In this document: piece by piece, positions 16,751 through 26,052 of the stretch | Layout of the letters: every line of letters begins with the position of its first letter | Numbering within the stretch: position 1 is the first letter of the stretch | Assembly: GCF_003024195.1 (NCBI RefSeq) | Contig: NZ_KZ679038.1 | Location: 1-64,000, forward strand | DNA length: 64,000 nt | Direction: 5' to 3' | DNA from: Streptomyces dioscori | Lineage (GTDB): Bacteria; Actinomycetota; Actinomycetes; Streptomycetales; Streptomycetaceae | Position numbers and translations under genes: made by a program | The notes under the pieces: model-generated | What the model saw: only the letters and a program-made list of their open reading frames with translations | Told to the model about the DNA's origin: nothing | The model's database searches: none

Positions 16751-17596
16751 ATGCAGGAACAGACGTGGCTCATCACAGGCGTCAGCACGGGGCTCGGCCG
16801 CGCCTTCGCGCAGGCGGCCCTGGCCGCCGGGCACACCACCGTCGGCACCGTCCGCTCCGAGGAGGACCTGCGTGCCTTCGAGGAGCTGAAGCCGGGGTAT
16901 GCGCACGGCCGCATCCTGGATGTGACGGACAGCGGCGCCGTCTCGGACGTGATCGCAGAGCTGGAGCGGAACGTCGGGGCCCTGGACGTCGTCATCGCCA
17001 ACGCCGGCTACGGCCTGGAGGGCACTTTCGAGGAGACCCCGCTGGCCGAGGTGCGACGGCAGTTCGAGGTCAACGTACTCGGGACGGTGGCCACCCTGCA
17101 GGCGGCACTCCCCCACATGCGGCGGCGCCGCGGGCACCTGCTGGCCGTCACCTCCATGGGCGGGCTCATGGCCGTGCCGGGCATGTCCGCCTACTGCGGC
17201 AGCAAGTTCGCGGTGGAAGGCATCCTGGAGTCACTGGGCAAGGAGGTCGCACAGTTCGGCATCCATGTGACGGCGATCGAGCCCGGCTCTTTCCGGACCG
17301 ACTGGGCCGGACGGTCCATGACGCGCAGCGCGCGGTCCGTCGACGACTACGACGACCTGTTCATCCCCATCCGTGAAGCGAGGCAGAAGGCGAGCGGGAA
17401 TCAACTCGGCGACCCGGCGAAGGCAGGGGAGGCCGTCGTGCACATCACGTCGGTGGACCGGCCGCCGGCCCACCTCGTCCTGGGCTCGGACGCGTTGCGA
17501 CTGGTCACCGCGGGGCGGGCGGCGGTGGACGACGACATCCGTGCGTGGGAGGCGCTCTCCCGCACGACCGACTTCGCCGGGGGTGCTCAGCTCTGA
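16751..17596 (+). CDS. short-chain dehydrogenase/reductase
   Basis: A 281-residue classical SDR. The cofactor motif is ITGVSTGLGRAF near residue 8, the structural NAG motif is IANAGYGL, the catalytic Ser is in VTSMGGLM and Tyr/Lys lie in YCGSK. It should oxidise or reduce an alcohol/ketone with NAD(P)(H); the substrate is unknown. GGAGGAG lies 6 bases before the ATG at 16751. Its stop overlaps the start of the following TetR gene by one base (TGATG), so the two form an operon in which the regulator probably represses its own unit. Confidence 0.92.
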   Translation: MQEQTWLITGVSTGLGRAFAQAALAAGHTTVGTVRSEEDLRAFEELKPGYAHGRILDVTDSGAVSDVIAELERNVGALDVVIANAGYGLEGTFEETPLAEVRRQFEVNVLGTVATLQAALPHMRRRRGHLLAVTSMGGLMAVPGMSAYCGSKFAVEGILESLGKEVAQFGIHVTAIEPGSFRTDWAGRSMTRSARSVDDYDDLFIPIREARQKASGNQLGDPAKAGEAVVHITSVDRPPAHLVLGSDALRLVTAGRAAVDDDIRAWEALSRTTDFAGGAQL

Positions 17597-18210
17597 TGCC
17601 CGGCGAGCACCCCGCACGAGGCCGACGCAGCACCGAACGCAAGGGCGATGTCCGGGAGCGGGCCATTCTGGACACCTGCGAAGCTCTGTTGGCGCAGAAG
17701 GGCTACGACACCATGACCGTCGGCGACATCGCCCAGGGCCCCGGCATCACCCGCGGCGCCCTGTACTTCTACTTCGGCTCCAAGCAAGAAGTGGTCACCG
17801 CGCTCGTGGCCCGAACCGTGGAGCACCTGTGGGAGCGGTCCCGGGCCACCGCGCAGACCGACGAGCCGCGCGAGGCCGTCGCAGCGGCCATGCGGCGTAC
17901 GGTCGAGTTGTGGAACGAGCACGGCCTGGTCATGCGTACGGCCATCGATCTGTCACTGACCGTGCCCGAGATCGGCGAGCTGTGGAGTCGTACGGCGGAC
18001 CTGTTCACCACAGCCATCACGGCTGTCCTGGAACGAGCCGGCGTTCAGCCCGGCACCGAACCGGACCAGGCGTCGCCGATGGCACGCGCCCTGTGCTGGA
18101 TGATCGAGCGGAGCTTCTACCACGCCTCACAGGAGTCCCGCGAGAATCTGCAGAAGGCATCCTCGACCTGCGAACACATCTGGCTGGTCAGCGCCGGCCT
18201 GACCGACTGA
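17596..18210 (+). CDS. TetR/AcrR family transcriptional regulator
   Basis: A 204-residue repressor with an N-terminal TetR HTH at about residues 20-65 (RERAILDTCEALLAQKGYDT, then VGDIAQGPGITRGALYFYFG, then SKQEVV) and a larger helical ligand domain containing ERSFYHASQ. The last third (MARALCWMIERSFYHASQES) is typical of regulators that sense lipophilic compounds. The ATG shares a base with the SDR stop, giving translational coupling. The likely target is the repeat-rich promoter at 16659-16694. Confidence 0.9.
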   Translation: MPGEHPARGRRSTERKGDVRERAILDTCEALLAQKGYDTMTVGDIAQGPGITRGALYFYFGSKQEVVTALVARTVEHLWERSRATAQTDEPREAVAAAMRRTVELWNEHGLVMRTAIDLSLTVPEIGELWSRTADLFTTAITAVLERAGVQPGTEPDQASPMARALCWMIERSFYHASQESRENLQKASSTCEHIWLVSAGLTD

Positions 18211-18322
18211 GCGGACACACCGAACGAGAACCGACCCGGCCGTCGGCGCCCCGTACGAGCCATGCCCCAAGCCTCCAATTCCGGGAGGAGGAACTCCTGT
18301 CTCAGGAGACCGGCCGCGCGTC

Positions 18323-19381
18323 CTACGCGACCAGCACGCTCCCGAGGTCCTCGGTGGCGAGGTAGGCATTCAGCAAGGGATGGCGGCTGCCCACAGCGAC
18401 GTCCCGCCAGTAGCGCTGCAAGGCGTTGGAGTCGCGAAAACCGCTGGAACCGTGCAGGTCCAGCAGGAGTTCCAGCGCGCTCCGGCAGTCCTTCGCCGCA
18501 CCCGCCAGGTCCGTACGCAGCTGGGCGCGCTCGATCTCCGTGAGGTCCTCCCCCTCAGCGGCCCGGGCGACGACCAGCATGGTGGTGTCGGCGCGGTTCA
18601 CCAGCGTGGCGGCCTGGGCCAGCCAGTGACGGGCGCCGGGCGAGTCGCCCATGCGTGTGTAGCTCGTCATGAAGGGCTTGCGGTCGGACGCGAACATGTC
18701 CTGCGCCACGTCGAGCGCGCCCTGCGCGGCGCCCACGACAGGGGCGAGCACGCACAGCCTGAAGAACAGCTGCGTCTGCGGCTGGAACGGGCCGCCCTGG
18801 ACGACGCGGTACGCGGGCACCAGGACACCGTCGGCGACGAGCCGCTGGCTTCCCGTGCCCCGCATGCCTGCCATGTGCCAGTTGCGTTCGACGGTCAGAT
18901 CGGCGAGGGGGAAGGTCGCGATGTGGAAGGCGCCGTCCACCATCAGGGCCAGACCGGCCCACTCGGCGGCCTCTGATCCCGTGACGTTGTCCCATCGCCC
19001 GGTGACGCGTACGCCGTCCGCCTCACGGACTCCCCGGGCCGAGGGAACCCCGGAGCCACAGACGAGCGCGTCCGGGTCGGCGAAGTACTCCTTGCGCGCG
19101 GATGCGTTGTGCTGCAGGGCCACCAGGGTCTTGGACGTGGCACAGGTACCCGCGGTCCACCCTGCCGACGGGCAGGCACGCCCCAACTCCGCCAGCCGGC
19201 GGGCGACCGTCGGCGCGTCGGCCCCCGTCCCACCGTGTTCCGGCGGCGTACGCAGGGCCAGTGCCCCGCTGTCCCGCAGGGCGTTCACGCTCGCCGCTGC
19301 CAGGCGGTCGTGCCGCTCGCTGTCGTCCGCGTGGGACAGCAGTATCCGACCGTATTCATTGAGTGGCTGGTTGATCTTCAC
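18323..19381 (-). CDS. acyl-CoA dehydrogenase-like flavoprotein (group D monooxygenase type)
   Basis: A 352-residue protein with the acyl-CoA dehydrogenase fold. It shows the N-terminal helical part (ALRTPPEHGGTGADAPTVAR), the middle beta domain (RVTGRWDNVTGSEAAEWAGL) and a C-terminal helical bundle (MFASDRKPFMTSYTRMGD...HWLAQAATLVNRADTTMLVV). The catalytic Glu region of true acyl-CoA dehydrogenases is not evident and the C-terminus resembles flavin-dependent hydroxylases of the HpaB/DszC type, so oxygenation of a small aromatic or sulfur compound is as likely as desaturation. GTG at 19381 is the only good start; no strong ribosome site precedes it. A divergent AraC regulator lies 95 bp away and probably controls it. 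Confidence 0.75.
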   Translation of the reverse strand: MKINQPLNEYGRILLSHADDSERHDRLAAASVNALRDSGALALRTPPEHGGTGADAPTVARRLAELGRACPSAGWTAGTCATSKTLVALQHNASARKEYFADPDALVCGSGVPSARGVREADGVRVTGRWDNVTGSEAAEWAGLALMVDGAFHIATFPLADLTVERNWHMAGMRGTGSQRLVADGVLVPAYRVVQGGPFQPQTQLFFRLCVLAPVVGAAQGALDVAQDMFASDRKPFMTSYTRMGDSPGARHWLAQAATLVNRADTTMLVVARAAEGEDLTEIERAQLRTDLAGAAKDCRSALELLLDLHGSSGFRDSNALQRYWRDVAVGSRHPLLNAYLATEDLGSVLVA

Positions 19382-19475
19382 AGGACACAGTCAACCCGCG
19401 CGGCTGCCGCCCAGCCATACTCCGTTGACGCGGGTGCATACGATTTGGTGCACCCTGCGTTGCTAGCCTCTGTGC

Positions 19476-20381
19476 GTGGACATCCTCGACGAGATGATCG
19501 GCAGCATCCGGACCGGTCAGGTCTATGCCCGCCGCATCGAGGAGGCGGGCTCCTGGGGGTGGCGCTACGACGAGTTCACCGGCAGCGGTTTCCACGTGGT
19601 CCTGCGCGGCCAGGGATGGCTCCTCACCGAGGACGCGCCCCCGCGCGCACTGCGCGCGGGAGACGTCGTCCTGATCACGAGCGGCGCGCGGCACGGGCTG
19701 AGCAGTCGGCCGTGCGCCCTGTACGACCTTCCGCCCGAGCCGACGGGAGCTCTGCCCCCGCTCTCCGGCCACGCCGACTTCGAGTTCCTGTGCGGCGCCT
19801 ACCGGCTGCCGCACGGCAAGGTCCACGACTACCTGACCACCCTTCCGAGTCTCATCGTCGCGTCGTCCGAGACGGGCGGCCGCCAGGCGGTGACGCTGGC
19901 GGAGATGCTCCTCACCGACCTGTCGGCACCCCGCCCCGGTGCGGAAGCCACCCGCTCGGCGCTCGCGGACCTGTTGCTCATGCACGTCCTGCGCCAGTGG
20001 CTGCAGGAGAACGGCTCGGCCGACGGGCCGTACACCGATGACCCGGTGGTCGCCCGCGCCCTGCGTCACATCCACGGCGCCCCGCACCGGAATTGGACGG
20101 TCGCCGAACTGAGTACCGCCGCCGAGATGTCGCGCACAGCGTTCACCCGCCACTTCACCAGGGTGCTCGGCAAGCCACCGCGGGACTATCTGGCAGGCGT
20201 GCGGCTGTCCCGGGCGGCGCGACTGCTCCGGGAGAGCGACGCGCCGCTGGCGACCGTCGCCCGCGAACTCGGATACTCCAGCGAGTTCGCCTTCGGCGCC
20301 GCCTTCCGTCGCGCATACGGCATCTCCCCGGGCCGCTTCCGAAACACCTCGCGCACAGAGCACCACGTCTCGGCCACGTAG
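19476..20381 (+). CDS. AraC family transcriptional regulator, cupin type
   Basis: A 301-residue activator. Residues about 1-170 form a cupin ligand domain (SGFHVVLRGQGWLLTEDAPP, then VVLITSGARHGLSS). Residues about 200-300 carry two HTH motifs (WTVAELSTAAEMSRTAFTRH and APLATVARELGYSSEFAFGA) and the end AYGISPGRFR. The GTG start has no ribosome site and lies close behind a TAGCCT box, so a leaderless transcript is possible. It is divergent from the ACAD-like flavoprotein gene, the most likely target. Confidence 0.88.
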   Translation: MDILDEMIGSIRTGQVYARRIEEAGSWGWRYDEFTGSGFHVVLRGQGWLLTEDAPPRALRAGDVVLITSGARHGLSSRPCALYDLPPEPTGALPPLSGHADFEFLCGAYRLPHGKVHDYLTTLPSLIVASSETGGRQAVTLAEMLLTDLSAPRPGAEATRSALADLLLMHVLRQWLQENGSADGPYTDDPVVARALRHIHGAPHRNWTVAELSTAAEMSRTAFTRHFTRVLGKPPRDYLAGVRLSRAARLLRESDAPLATVARELGYSSEFAFGAAFRRAYGISPGRFRNTSRTEHHVSAT

Positions 20382-20390
20382 CAGCCACGC

Positions 20391-20431
20391 AGTACTCCAG
20401 TGGGACTTCACCCTTCCCGCTGGAGTACTGG
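20391..20431. terminator. bidirectional hairpin between AraC and LLM genes
   Basis: CAGTACTCCAG and CTGGAGTACTG pair perfectly, and GGG/CCC extends the stem across one mismatch. It lies 10 bp past the AraC stop and about 100 bp past the end of the convergent LLM gene. Confidence 0.7.
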
Positions 20432-20530
20432 ACGGCCCACCGCTCGTCGAGCCCGAGCTCGTTACTCGTCAGGTGTCATCTGTCGCAGCCTGTCGCACCG
20501 CAGGGAGGGTGGCACTCCGAGGCCGTGCTG

Positions 20531-21553
20531 TCAGCGCCATCCGAGTTCGGGAGCGACGTGGGCCAGGATGCTTTCGATGACATGGGCGTTGTACTCGACG
20601 CCCAACTGGTTGGGCACGGTGAGCAGCAGGGTGTCGGCGGCGGCGACGGCCTCGTCCTCGGCGAGCTGTTTGACGAGGACGTCGGGTTCGGCGGCGTAGG
20701 AGCGGCCGAAGATGCTGCGTGTCTGGGCGTCGATGTAGCCGATCTGGTCCTTGGAGTTGCCATCCCGGCCGAAGTAGGCGCGGTCCCGGTCGTCGGTGAG
20801 CGCGAAGATGCTGCGACTGACCGACACCCTCGGCTCACGGGTGTGACCCGCGGCCCGCCATGCCTCGCGGTATGCCTCGATCTGCTTGCGCTGCTGGACG
20901 TGCAGGGGCTCGCCGCTCTCGTCGTCCTTGAGGGTCGAGCTCTGCAGGTTCATCCCGAGTCCGGCTGCCCAGACCGCGGTGGCGTTCGAACCGGATCCCC
21001 ACCAGATACGTTCGCGCAGTCCCTCGGAGTGCGGTTCGACGCGCAGCAGTCCCGGCGGGTTGGCGAACATCGGTTTGGGATCGGGCTGTGCGAAGCCCTC
21101 TCCTGTCAGGACGTCGAGCAGCCGCTCGGTGTGCTCGCGTGCCATGTGGGCGTCGGTCCCGCCGGGCGGGGGCGTGTGGCCGAAGTGCCGCCAGCCGTCG
21201 ATCACCTGCTCCGGGGATCCCCGGCTGAGGCCGAGCTGGAGCCGACCGCCGGAGATGAGGTCGGCCGCGCCTGCGTCCTCGGCCATGTACAACGGGTTCT
21301 CGTAGCGCATGTCGATCACACCGGTGCCGATCTCGATCCGGCTGGTGCGCGCGCCGACGGCCGCGAGCAGCGGGAACGGTGAGGCGTGCTGCCGCGCGAA
21401 GTGGTGCACCCGGAAGTAGGCGCCGTCGGCGCCCAGTTCCTCCGCTGCGACCGCGAGGTCGATCGCTTGGAGCAGGGAGTCCGCCGCTGAGCGCGTCTGC
21501 GAATGCGGCGATGGCGTCCAGTGTCCGAAGGACAGGAACCCGATCTTCTTCAT
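20531..21553 (-). CDS. LLM-class flavin-dependent oxidoreductase
   Basis: A 340-residue bacterial luciferase-like TIM-barrel protein. Seen: KIGFLSFGHWTPSPHSQTRS at the start, ADGAYFRVHHFARQHASPFP, the strand RIEIGTGVIDMRYENPLYMA, and LGLSRGSPEQVIDGW. Members use FMNH2 or F420 to oxidise or reduce small molecules. Its substrate cannot be told. A start at 21553 is natural for the family, although no strong ribosome site is seen. It lies between a shared hairpin and the Lrp gene on the same strand, but 80 bp separate it from Lrp. Confidence 0.9.
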   Translation of the reverse strand: MKKIGFLSFGHWTPSPHSQTRSAADSLLQAIDLAVAAEELGADGAYFRVHHFARQHASPFPLLAAVGARTSRIEIGTGVIDMRYENPLYMAEDAGAADLISGGRLQLGLSRGSPEQVIDGWRHFGHTPPPGGTDAHMAREHTERLLDVLTGEGFAQPDPKPMFANPPGLLRVEPHSEGLRERIWWGSGSNATAVWAAGLGMNLQSSTLKDDESGEPLHVQQRKQIEAYREAWRAAGHTREPRVSVSRSIFALTDDRDRAYFGRDGNSKDQIGYIDAQTRSIFGRSYAAEPDVLVKQLAEDEAVAAADTLLLTVPNQLGVEYNAHVIESILAHVAPELGWR

Positions 21554-21632
21554 GCCACATTCAACAATCAGCGACCGGTTTCATTCCTCAGAGCCTGGCC
21601 TCGCCCCTCAGGCCCTGGCCTCGCCGTTTCAC

Positions 21633-22097
21633 TCAAGTGTGCTTGTCGTGGGCGCCCTCGCTCGGGAACGGTTGAGCCCGGTCCCATGACGACATCACGA
21701 TCAGTGTCTTGGTACCGGCGACGATCCCGGTACGCCGGATCGCGTTGACGACCTGCTGCAGGTGCTCCACATTGCGTACCCGGAACCGCAGCAGGGCATC
21801 CGGATCACCGGCGATCGTGTAGTACTGCTGGACCTCCGGCACCTGACGTGCGATCCCCTCGATCTCACGGGTGTCCACATCACCGGCCAGCCGGATCTCG
21901 GTGAAGGCCTCCAGTTCGCCCACGGCGGCATCGCTGACCAGCGTGACGTACCCCCGGATCACCCCCTCGCTCTCAAGCCGCTCGATGCGGCGGCCCACCG
22001 GCGCCGCGGAGAGTCCGACCGTTCGCGCGATCTCACTCACGGGCATGCGCGCGTTGGTACGGAGAAGGCCGAGGATACGTTCGTCGATGGAGTCCAT
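21633..22097 (-). CDS. Lrp/AsnC family regulator, probable bkd regulator
   Basis: A 154-residue regulator: HTH at about residues 1-50 (MDSIDERILGLLRTNARMPV, SEIARTVGLSAAPVGRRIER) and a RAM/AsnC effector domain (FTEIRLAGDVDTREIEGIAR, VQQYYTIAGDPDALLRFRVR). Such proteins sense amino acids as octamers. I start at 22097, where the family begins and AGGGAAG lies about 8 bases upstream; two in-frame ATGs upstream lie in the promoter area. It is divergent from a branched-chain 2-oxoacid dehydrogenase operon. Lrp-type BkdR control of such operons is known in Streptomyces and Pseudomonas, so the same role is inferred. Confidence 0.85.
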   Translation of the reverse strand: MDSIDERILGLLRTNARMPVSEIARTVGLSAAPVGRRIERLESEGVIRGYVTLVSDAAVGELEAFTEIRLAGDVDTREIEGIARQVPEVQQYYTIAGDPDALLRFRVRNVEHLQQVVNAIRRTGIVAGTKTLIVMSSWDRAQPFPSEGAHDKHT

Positions 22098-22318
22098 CGC
22101 GCACTTCCCTAGAGGCAGCATTGTTGGTTGTCCGCGTGATGCTATCGCGACGGAGCGAACCATCCGCACGATTCATGCGTTGAGTGCGAGTTCCTCGCTT
22201 GTTCATTGCGTACGACCAAGCTCGTGGCCACGCTGTTCGCACAGACCACGCCGGGACCGCCGTGGACGTGGTCGAGCCGATCCCGGCCTCCGGGCCGCCG
22301 CACACCCAACGGAGCACC

Positions 22319-23437
22319 ATGACGTCCGCATCCTCGATGACCGAGCCCTGGTCGGTCCTTGACCCGGCAGGTGGGCTCCGTCAGGACAGCCGGGTCCCGA
22401 CCGGCGCGGAGGCCCTCGATCTCGGGGCCGCCTACCGGGCGATGGTCCTCGCACGCCGGGTCGACACGGAGGCCATCGCCCTGCAGCGGCAGGGCGAACT
22501 GGGGCTCTGGCCGTCGATGCTGGGCCAGGAGGGAGCACAGGTCGGGGCCGGGTTCGCGCTCAGGAAGCGGGACGTCGTGTTCCCCACCTACCGCGAGCAC
22601 GCGGTCGCGTGGTGTCTCGGAGTGGATCCGGTGCACCTGCTCGGCCTCTTCCGCGGCACCACTCTGGGCGGCTGGGACCCCCGGGAACGCAACTTCAACC
22701 TGTACACCCTGGTCATCGGGGCGCAGACCCTGCACGCGGTGGGATACGCGATGGGTATCGTCCGCGACGGCGATGTGGGTACCGGGGACCCGGGCCGGGA
22801 CCGCGCGGTCCTGGTGTTCCTCGGGGACGGCGCGCTGAGCGAGGGCGAGACGAACGAGGCGTTCGTGTGGGCCGCCGCCCAAAACCTCCCGGTTGTGTTC
22901 TTCTGCCAGAACAACCAGTGGGCGATCTCCGCGCCGTTCTCGGTGCAGAGCCGGGTCCCGGCCGCCGACCGTGCCAGCGGCTTCGGGTTCCCCGGCGTCC
23001 GGGTCGACGGCAATGACGTCGTCGCCTGTCACGCCGCCACCCACGAAGCCCTCGCGCACGCCCGCGCCGGCGGCGGCCCGACCTTCATCGAAGCCGTGAC
23101 CTACCGGCGCAACCCGCACACGACGTCGGACGACGATCTGCGGTATCGCAGCGACTCCGAGAACGACGACTGGGCATCGCGCGACCCCCTCGACCGCCTC
23201 CGGGCCCATCTCACCGGCGCCGGCTCCTCGACGGAGACCGACGACGCCTTCCTGACCGAGCTCGAACAGGAGGAGCAGCGGCTCGCCGAGCGCCTGCGCA
23301 GTGGCTGCCGCACGCTGCCCGTACCCACGCCCGCCACGCCCTTCCTGCACACCCTTGCCACCATGCCCGCCGGCCTGGAACGGCAGATGACCGAGCACCT
23401 GGCCTTCGTGGCGGCCGGAGAAGGAGAACACCGTTGA
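22319..23437 (+). CDS. branched-chain 2-oxoacid dehydrogenase E1 component, alpha subunit
   Basis: A 372-residue thiamine-diphosphate enzyme subunit. The ThDP motif runs from GDGALSEGETNEAF to the NN pair in FFCQNNQWAIS, and RDVVFPTYREHAVAWCLG is the E1alpha signature region. With E1beta it decarboxylates branched-chain 2-oxoacids (from Val, Leu, Ile) and passes the acyl group to the lipoyl arm of E2. Pyruvate cannot be excluded as substrate, but the Lrp neighbour and the acyl-CoA dehydrogenase downstream favour the branched-chain type. The ATG at 22319 has GGAG just upstream; an earlier in-frame start reads through the promoter region. Confidence 0.9.
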   Translation: MTSASSMTEPWSVLDPAGGLRQDSRVPTGAEALDLGAAYRAMVLARRVDTEAIALQRQGELGLWPSMLGQEGAQVGAGFALRKRDVVFPTYREHAVAWCLGVDPVHLLGLFRGTTLGGWDPRERNFNLYTLVIGAQTLHAVGYAMGIVRDGDVGTGDPGRDRAVLVFLGDGALSEGETNEAFVWAAAQNLPVVFFCQNNQWAISAPFSVQSRVPAADRASGFGFPGVRVDGNDVVACHAATHEALAHARAGGGPTFIEAVTYRRNPHTTSDDDLRYRSDSENDDWASRDPLDRLRAHLTGAGSSTETDDAFLTELEQEEQRLAERLRSGCRTLPVPTPATPFLHTLATMPAGLERQMTEHLAFVAAGEGEHR

Positions 23438-24405
23438 GCACCGCTCTCGCCCACGCGCTCAACGCCGGCCTCCGTGACGCCATGAAGGCGGACGACAAGG
23501 TGGTGCTGATCGGCCAGGACATCGGACAGCTCGGTGGCGTCTTCCGGGTCACCGACGGGCTGCGGAAGGAATTCGGAGAAGACCGTGTCATCACCTCCCC
23601 GCTCGGCGAGGCCGGCATCGTCGGCAGCGCGATCGGGCTCGCCATGGCCGGATACCGTCCCGTCTGCGAGATCCAGTTCGACGGGTTCGTCTTCCCGGCC
23701 ATGAACCAGATCGTCACGCAGCTCGCGAAGTATCGGCACCGCTCCGAGGGCGCCGTGAGCCTCCCCGTCGTCGTCCGCATCCCCGTCGGAGGCGGCATCG
23801 GGGCCATCGAGCACCACAGCGAGTCACCAGAGGCGTACTTCGCCCACACCCCCGGGCTACGGGTGCTCTGTCCCTCGGACTCCCAGGACGCCTACGACCT
23901 CCTCCGGCAGGCCGTCCGGTGCGACGACCCGGTGATCTTCCTGGAGCCCAAGCGCTCCTACTGGGCCAAGGGCGGCGTGGACCGGTCCGGCGGGGCGGCC
24001 GACATCGAGAGCGCACGCATCGTGCGTCCCGGAGGCGACCTGACCCTGGTCACGTACGGCGCACTTGTACCGGTCGCGATGAAGGCCGCCGGGATCCTCG
24101 CCGAGGAGGGCCGGAGCGTGGAGGTGATCGACCTGCGCTCGCTCTCGCCGATCGACGACGCCACGGTCGTGGCCTCGGTCCGGCGCACCGGCCGTCTGGT
24201 CATCGCGCACGAGGCCGCGCGGACGGGCGGCATCGCCGGAGAGCTCACCGCACGCGTACAGACCCAGGCGTTCTACGAGCTGGAGGCACCGGTTCTGCGG
24301 GTCACCGGCTACGACACGCCCTATCCGCCGAGCCGTCTGGAGGAGGACTGGCTCCCCAACGTGGACCGCGTTCTCGATGCATGCGATCTGAGCCTGACCC
24401 ACTGA
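23434..24405 (+). CDS. branched-chain 2-oxoacid dehydrogenase E1 component, beta subunit
   Basis: A 323-residue partner of E1alpha, of standard length. Landmarks are VVLIGQDIGQLGGVFRVTDG, the PLGEAGIVGSAIGLAMAGYR pyrimidine-domain stretch, GGIGAIEHHSESPEAYFAHT and the C-terminal transketolase domain (VEVIDLRSLSPIDD). The start is a TTG at 23434, overlapping the E1alpha stop by four bases with AAGGAG in front, so translation is coupled. TTG starts are uncommon and this one is supported by the overlap and by the absence of a better codon. Confidence 0.92.
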   Translation: MSTALAHALNAGLRDAMKADDKVVLIGQDIGQLGGVFRVTDGLRKEFGEDRVITSPLGEAGIVGSAIGLAMAGYRPVCEIQFDGFVFPAMNQIVTQLAKYRHRSEGAVSLPVVVRIPVGGGIGAIEHHSESPEAYFAHTPGLRVLCPSDSQDAYDLLRQAVRCDDPVIFLEPKRSYWAKGGVDRSGGAADIESARIVRPGGDLTLVTYGALVPVAMKAAGILAEEGRSVEVIDLRSLSPIDDATVVASVRRTGRLVIAHEAARTGGIAGELTARVQTQAFYELEAPVLRVTGYDTPYPPSRLEEDWLPNVDRVLDACDLSLTH

Positions 24406-24435
24406 CGTCCGTCCCGCCGCACGCAGGAGCACACC

Positions 24436-25902
24436 GTGACCTTCGCGACCACACACACCACGCAGACCATCCTGCTTCCCGACGTCGGCGAAGGCCTCAC
24501 CGAGGCGGACATCGTGACCTGGCACGTCGCCGTCGGTGACACCGTCACCGTCAACCAGGTCATCGTCGACATCGAGACGGCCAAATCGGTCGTCGAACTG
24601 CCCTCGTCGTACGCGGGAGAGGTCGTCGAGCTCCTCGCGGCGGAGGGAGAGACAGCCGCGGTGGGCAGCCCGATCATCGCCATCCGCACGAACGAAGCCC
24701 CGCCCGCGTCGCCGGAGGGCGGGCACGTCCCCGGCCCACCGGAGAGCGCGGGCACCGAAGGGGACTCCGAACCCAGACTGCTCGTCGGCTACGGAGCGAG
24801 GGACTCGGGACACCGTCCCCGGCGCCGTACCCCGGCGGCGACCGTCACCGGGCCCGCGGCCGGGCCGGTCACCGAAGCCGCCGAGCCGACGAACGCGCAA
24901 CTGCCCTCCGAGACGGCCGAATCGGCCAAGCCTCGCGCGAAGCCTCCGGTCCGCAAACTGGCGAAGGACCTGGGAGTCGACCTCGCCACCGTGTCGCCGA
25001 CCGGCCCGGACGGCACCGTCCGCAGAGACGACGTGCTGCGCGCCTCGCAACAGCGGACCGCACTGTCCGCCGGCGCTGCGGCCCCCGGCGTACCGGCTTA
25101 CGGCGCTCTGGCTCCCGGCGTACCGACCTCCAACGACCCGGTTCCCGACGTACCGTCTCCCGGCGTACCGGCAGCACACGCGCGCGGCCCGCTCGCCGTG
25201 GAGTCCCGGATCGCCATCAAGGGCGTCCGCAAACACACGGCCGCGGCCATGGTCGCATCGGCCTTCACCGCACCGCACGTGACCGAGTTCGTGACGGTCG
25301 ACGTGACCAGGACCCTTGAGCTGCGCGACCTGGTCCAGCACAGGCGGGAGTTCCGCGAGACGAAGCTCAGCCCCCTCGCGTTCGTCGCCCGCGCCTACCT
25401 CCGGGCACTGCGCAGGACCCCAACGGCCGCCGCCCGCTGGGACGAGGCGGCGCAGGAGATCGTCGTACCGGCAGGGGTCAATCTCGGTATCGCGGCGGCA
25501 ACCCCTCGCGGACTGATGGTCCCCAACATCAGGAACGCACACCTCATGGGACTCCAGGAGCTTGCCGCGGCCATCAACGACCTGGCCGTGACGGCACGGG
25601 CGGGGAAGACCGCGCCCCACGCGTTGACCGGGGGAAACACCACGATCACCAACGTGGGGGTGTTCGGGGTCGACACCGGCACACCGATCCTCAACCTCGG
25701 GGAGACAGCGATCCTCGCGGTGGGCGCCGTCCGTCGGCGACCCTGGGTGGTCGAGGACCACGCCGGAGAACGCATCGAGGCGCGCTCGGTCCTCCAGCTC
25801 GCGCTCTCCTTCGACCACCGGGTCATCGACGGACAGGAAGGCTCCCAACTGCTCGCCGACACCGCCGCGCTGCTGGCCGAACCCGGACTGGCGGTGCTGT
25901 GA
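24436..25902 (+). CDS. dihydrolipoamide acyltransferase (E2) of the 2-oxoacid dehydrogenase
   Basis: A 488-residue E2 core protein with a single N-terminal lipoyl domain (Lys50 in DIETAKSVVELP), a linker, a peripheral-subunit-binding domain near residues 176-209 (VRKLAKDLGVDLATVSPTGP), a second linker and the catalytic acyltransferase domain ending with SFDHRVIDGQEG. The second linker is built of repeated proline-rich blocks (PGVPAYGALAPGVPTSNDP), a flexible swinging-arm hinge. AGGAG precedes the GTG at 24436. No lipoamide dehydrogenase (E3) gene follows, so the complex must borrow a shared E3. Confidence 0.92.
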   Translation: MTFATTHTTQTILLPDVGEGLTEADIVTWHVAVGDTVTVNQVIVDIETAKSVVELPSSYAGEVVELLAAEGETAAVGSPIIAIRTNEAPPASPEGGHVPGPPESAGTEGDSEPRLLVGYGARDSGHRPRRRTPAATVTGPAAGPVTEAAEPTNAQLPSETAESAKPRAKPPVRKLAKDLGVDLATVSPTGPDGTVRRDDVLRASQQRTALSAGAAAPGVPAYGALAPGVPTSNDPVPDVPSPGVPAAHARGPLAVESRIAIKGVRKHTAAAMVASAFTAPHVTEFVTVDVTRTLELRDLVQHRREFRETKLSPLAFVARAYLRALRRTPTAAARWDEAAQEIVVPAGVNLGIAAATPRGLMVPNIRNAHLMGLQELAAAINDLAVTARAGKTAPHALTGGNTTITNVGVFGVDTGTPILNLGETAILAVGAVRRRPWVVEDHAGERIEARSVLQLALSFDHRVIDGQEGSQLLADTAALLAEPGLAVL

Positions 25903-26052
25903 CGGGCGTCGGTCCTTCGGACGCAACGTCGACGAGCGCCGGCTCCCCGGAGATCCCCGGGCGCCCGGCGTCCGAGCACCGTTTCCGCTCCTCCTCCCCC
26001 TCCAAAACCGTCGTGTCCGCCCGATCCAGGCCACCACTTCAGGAGCAACGCC

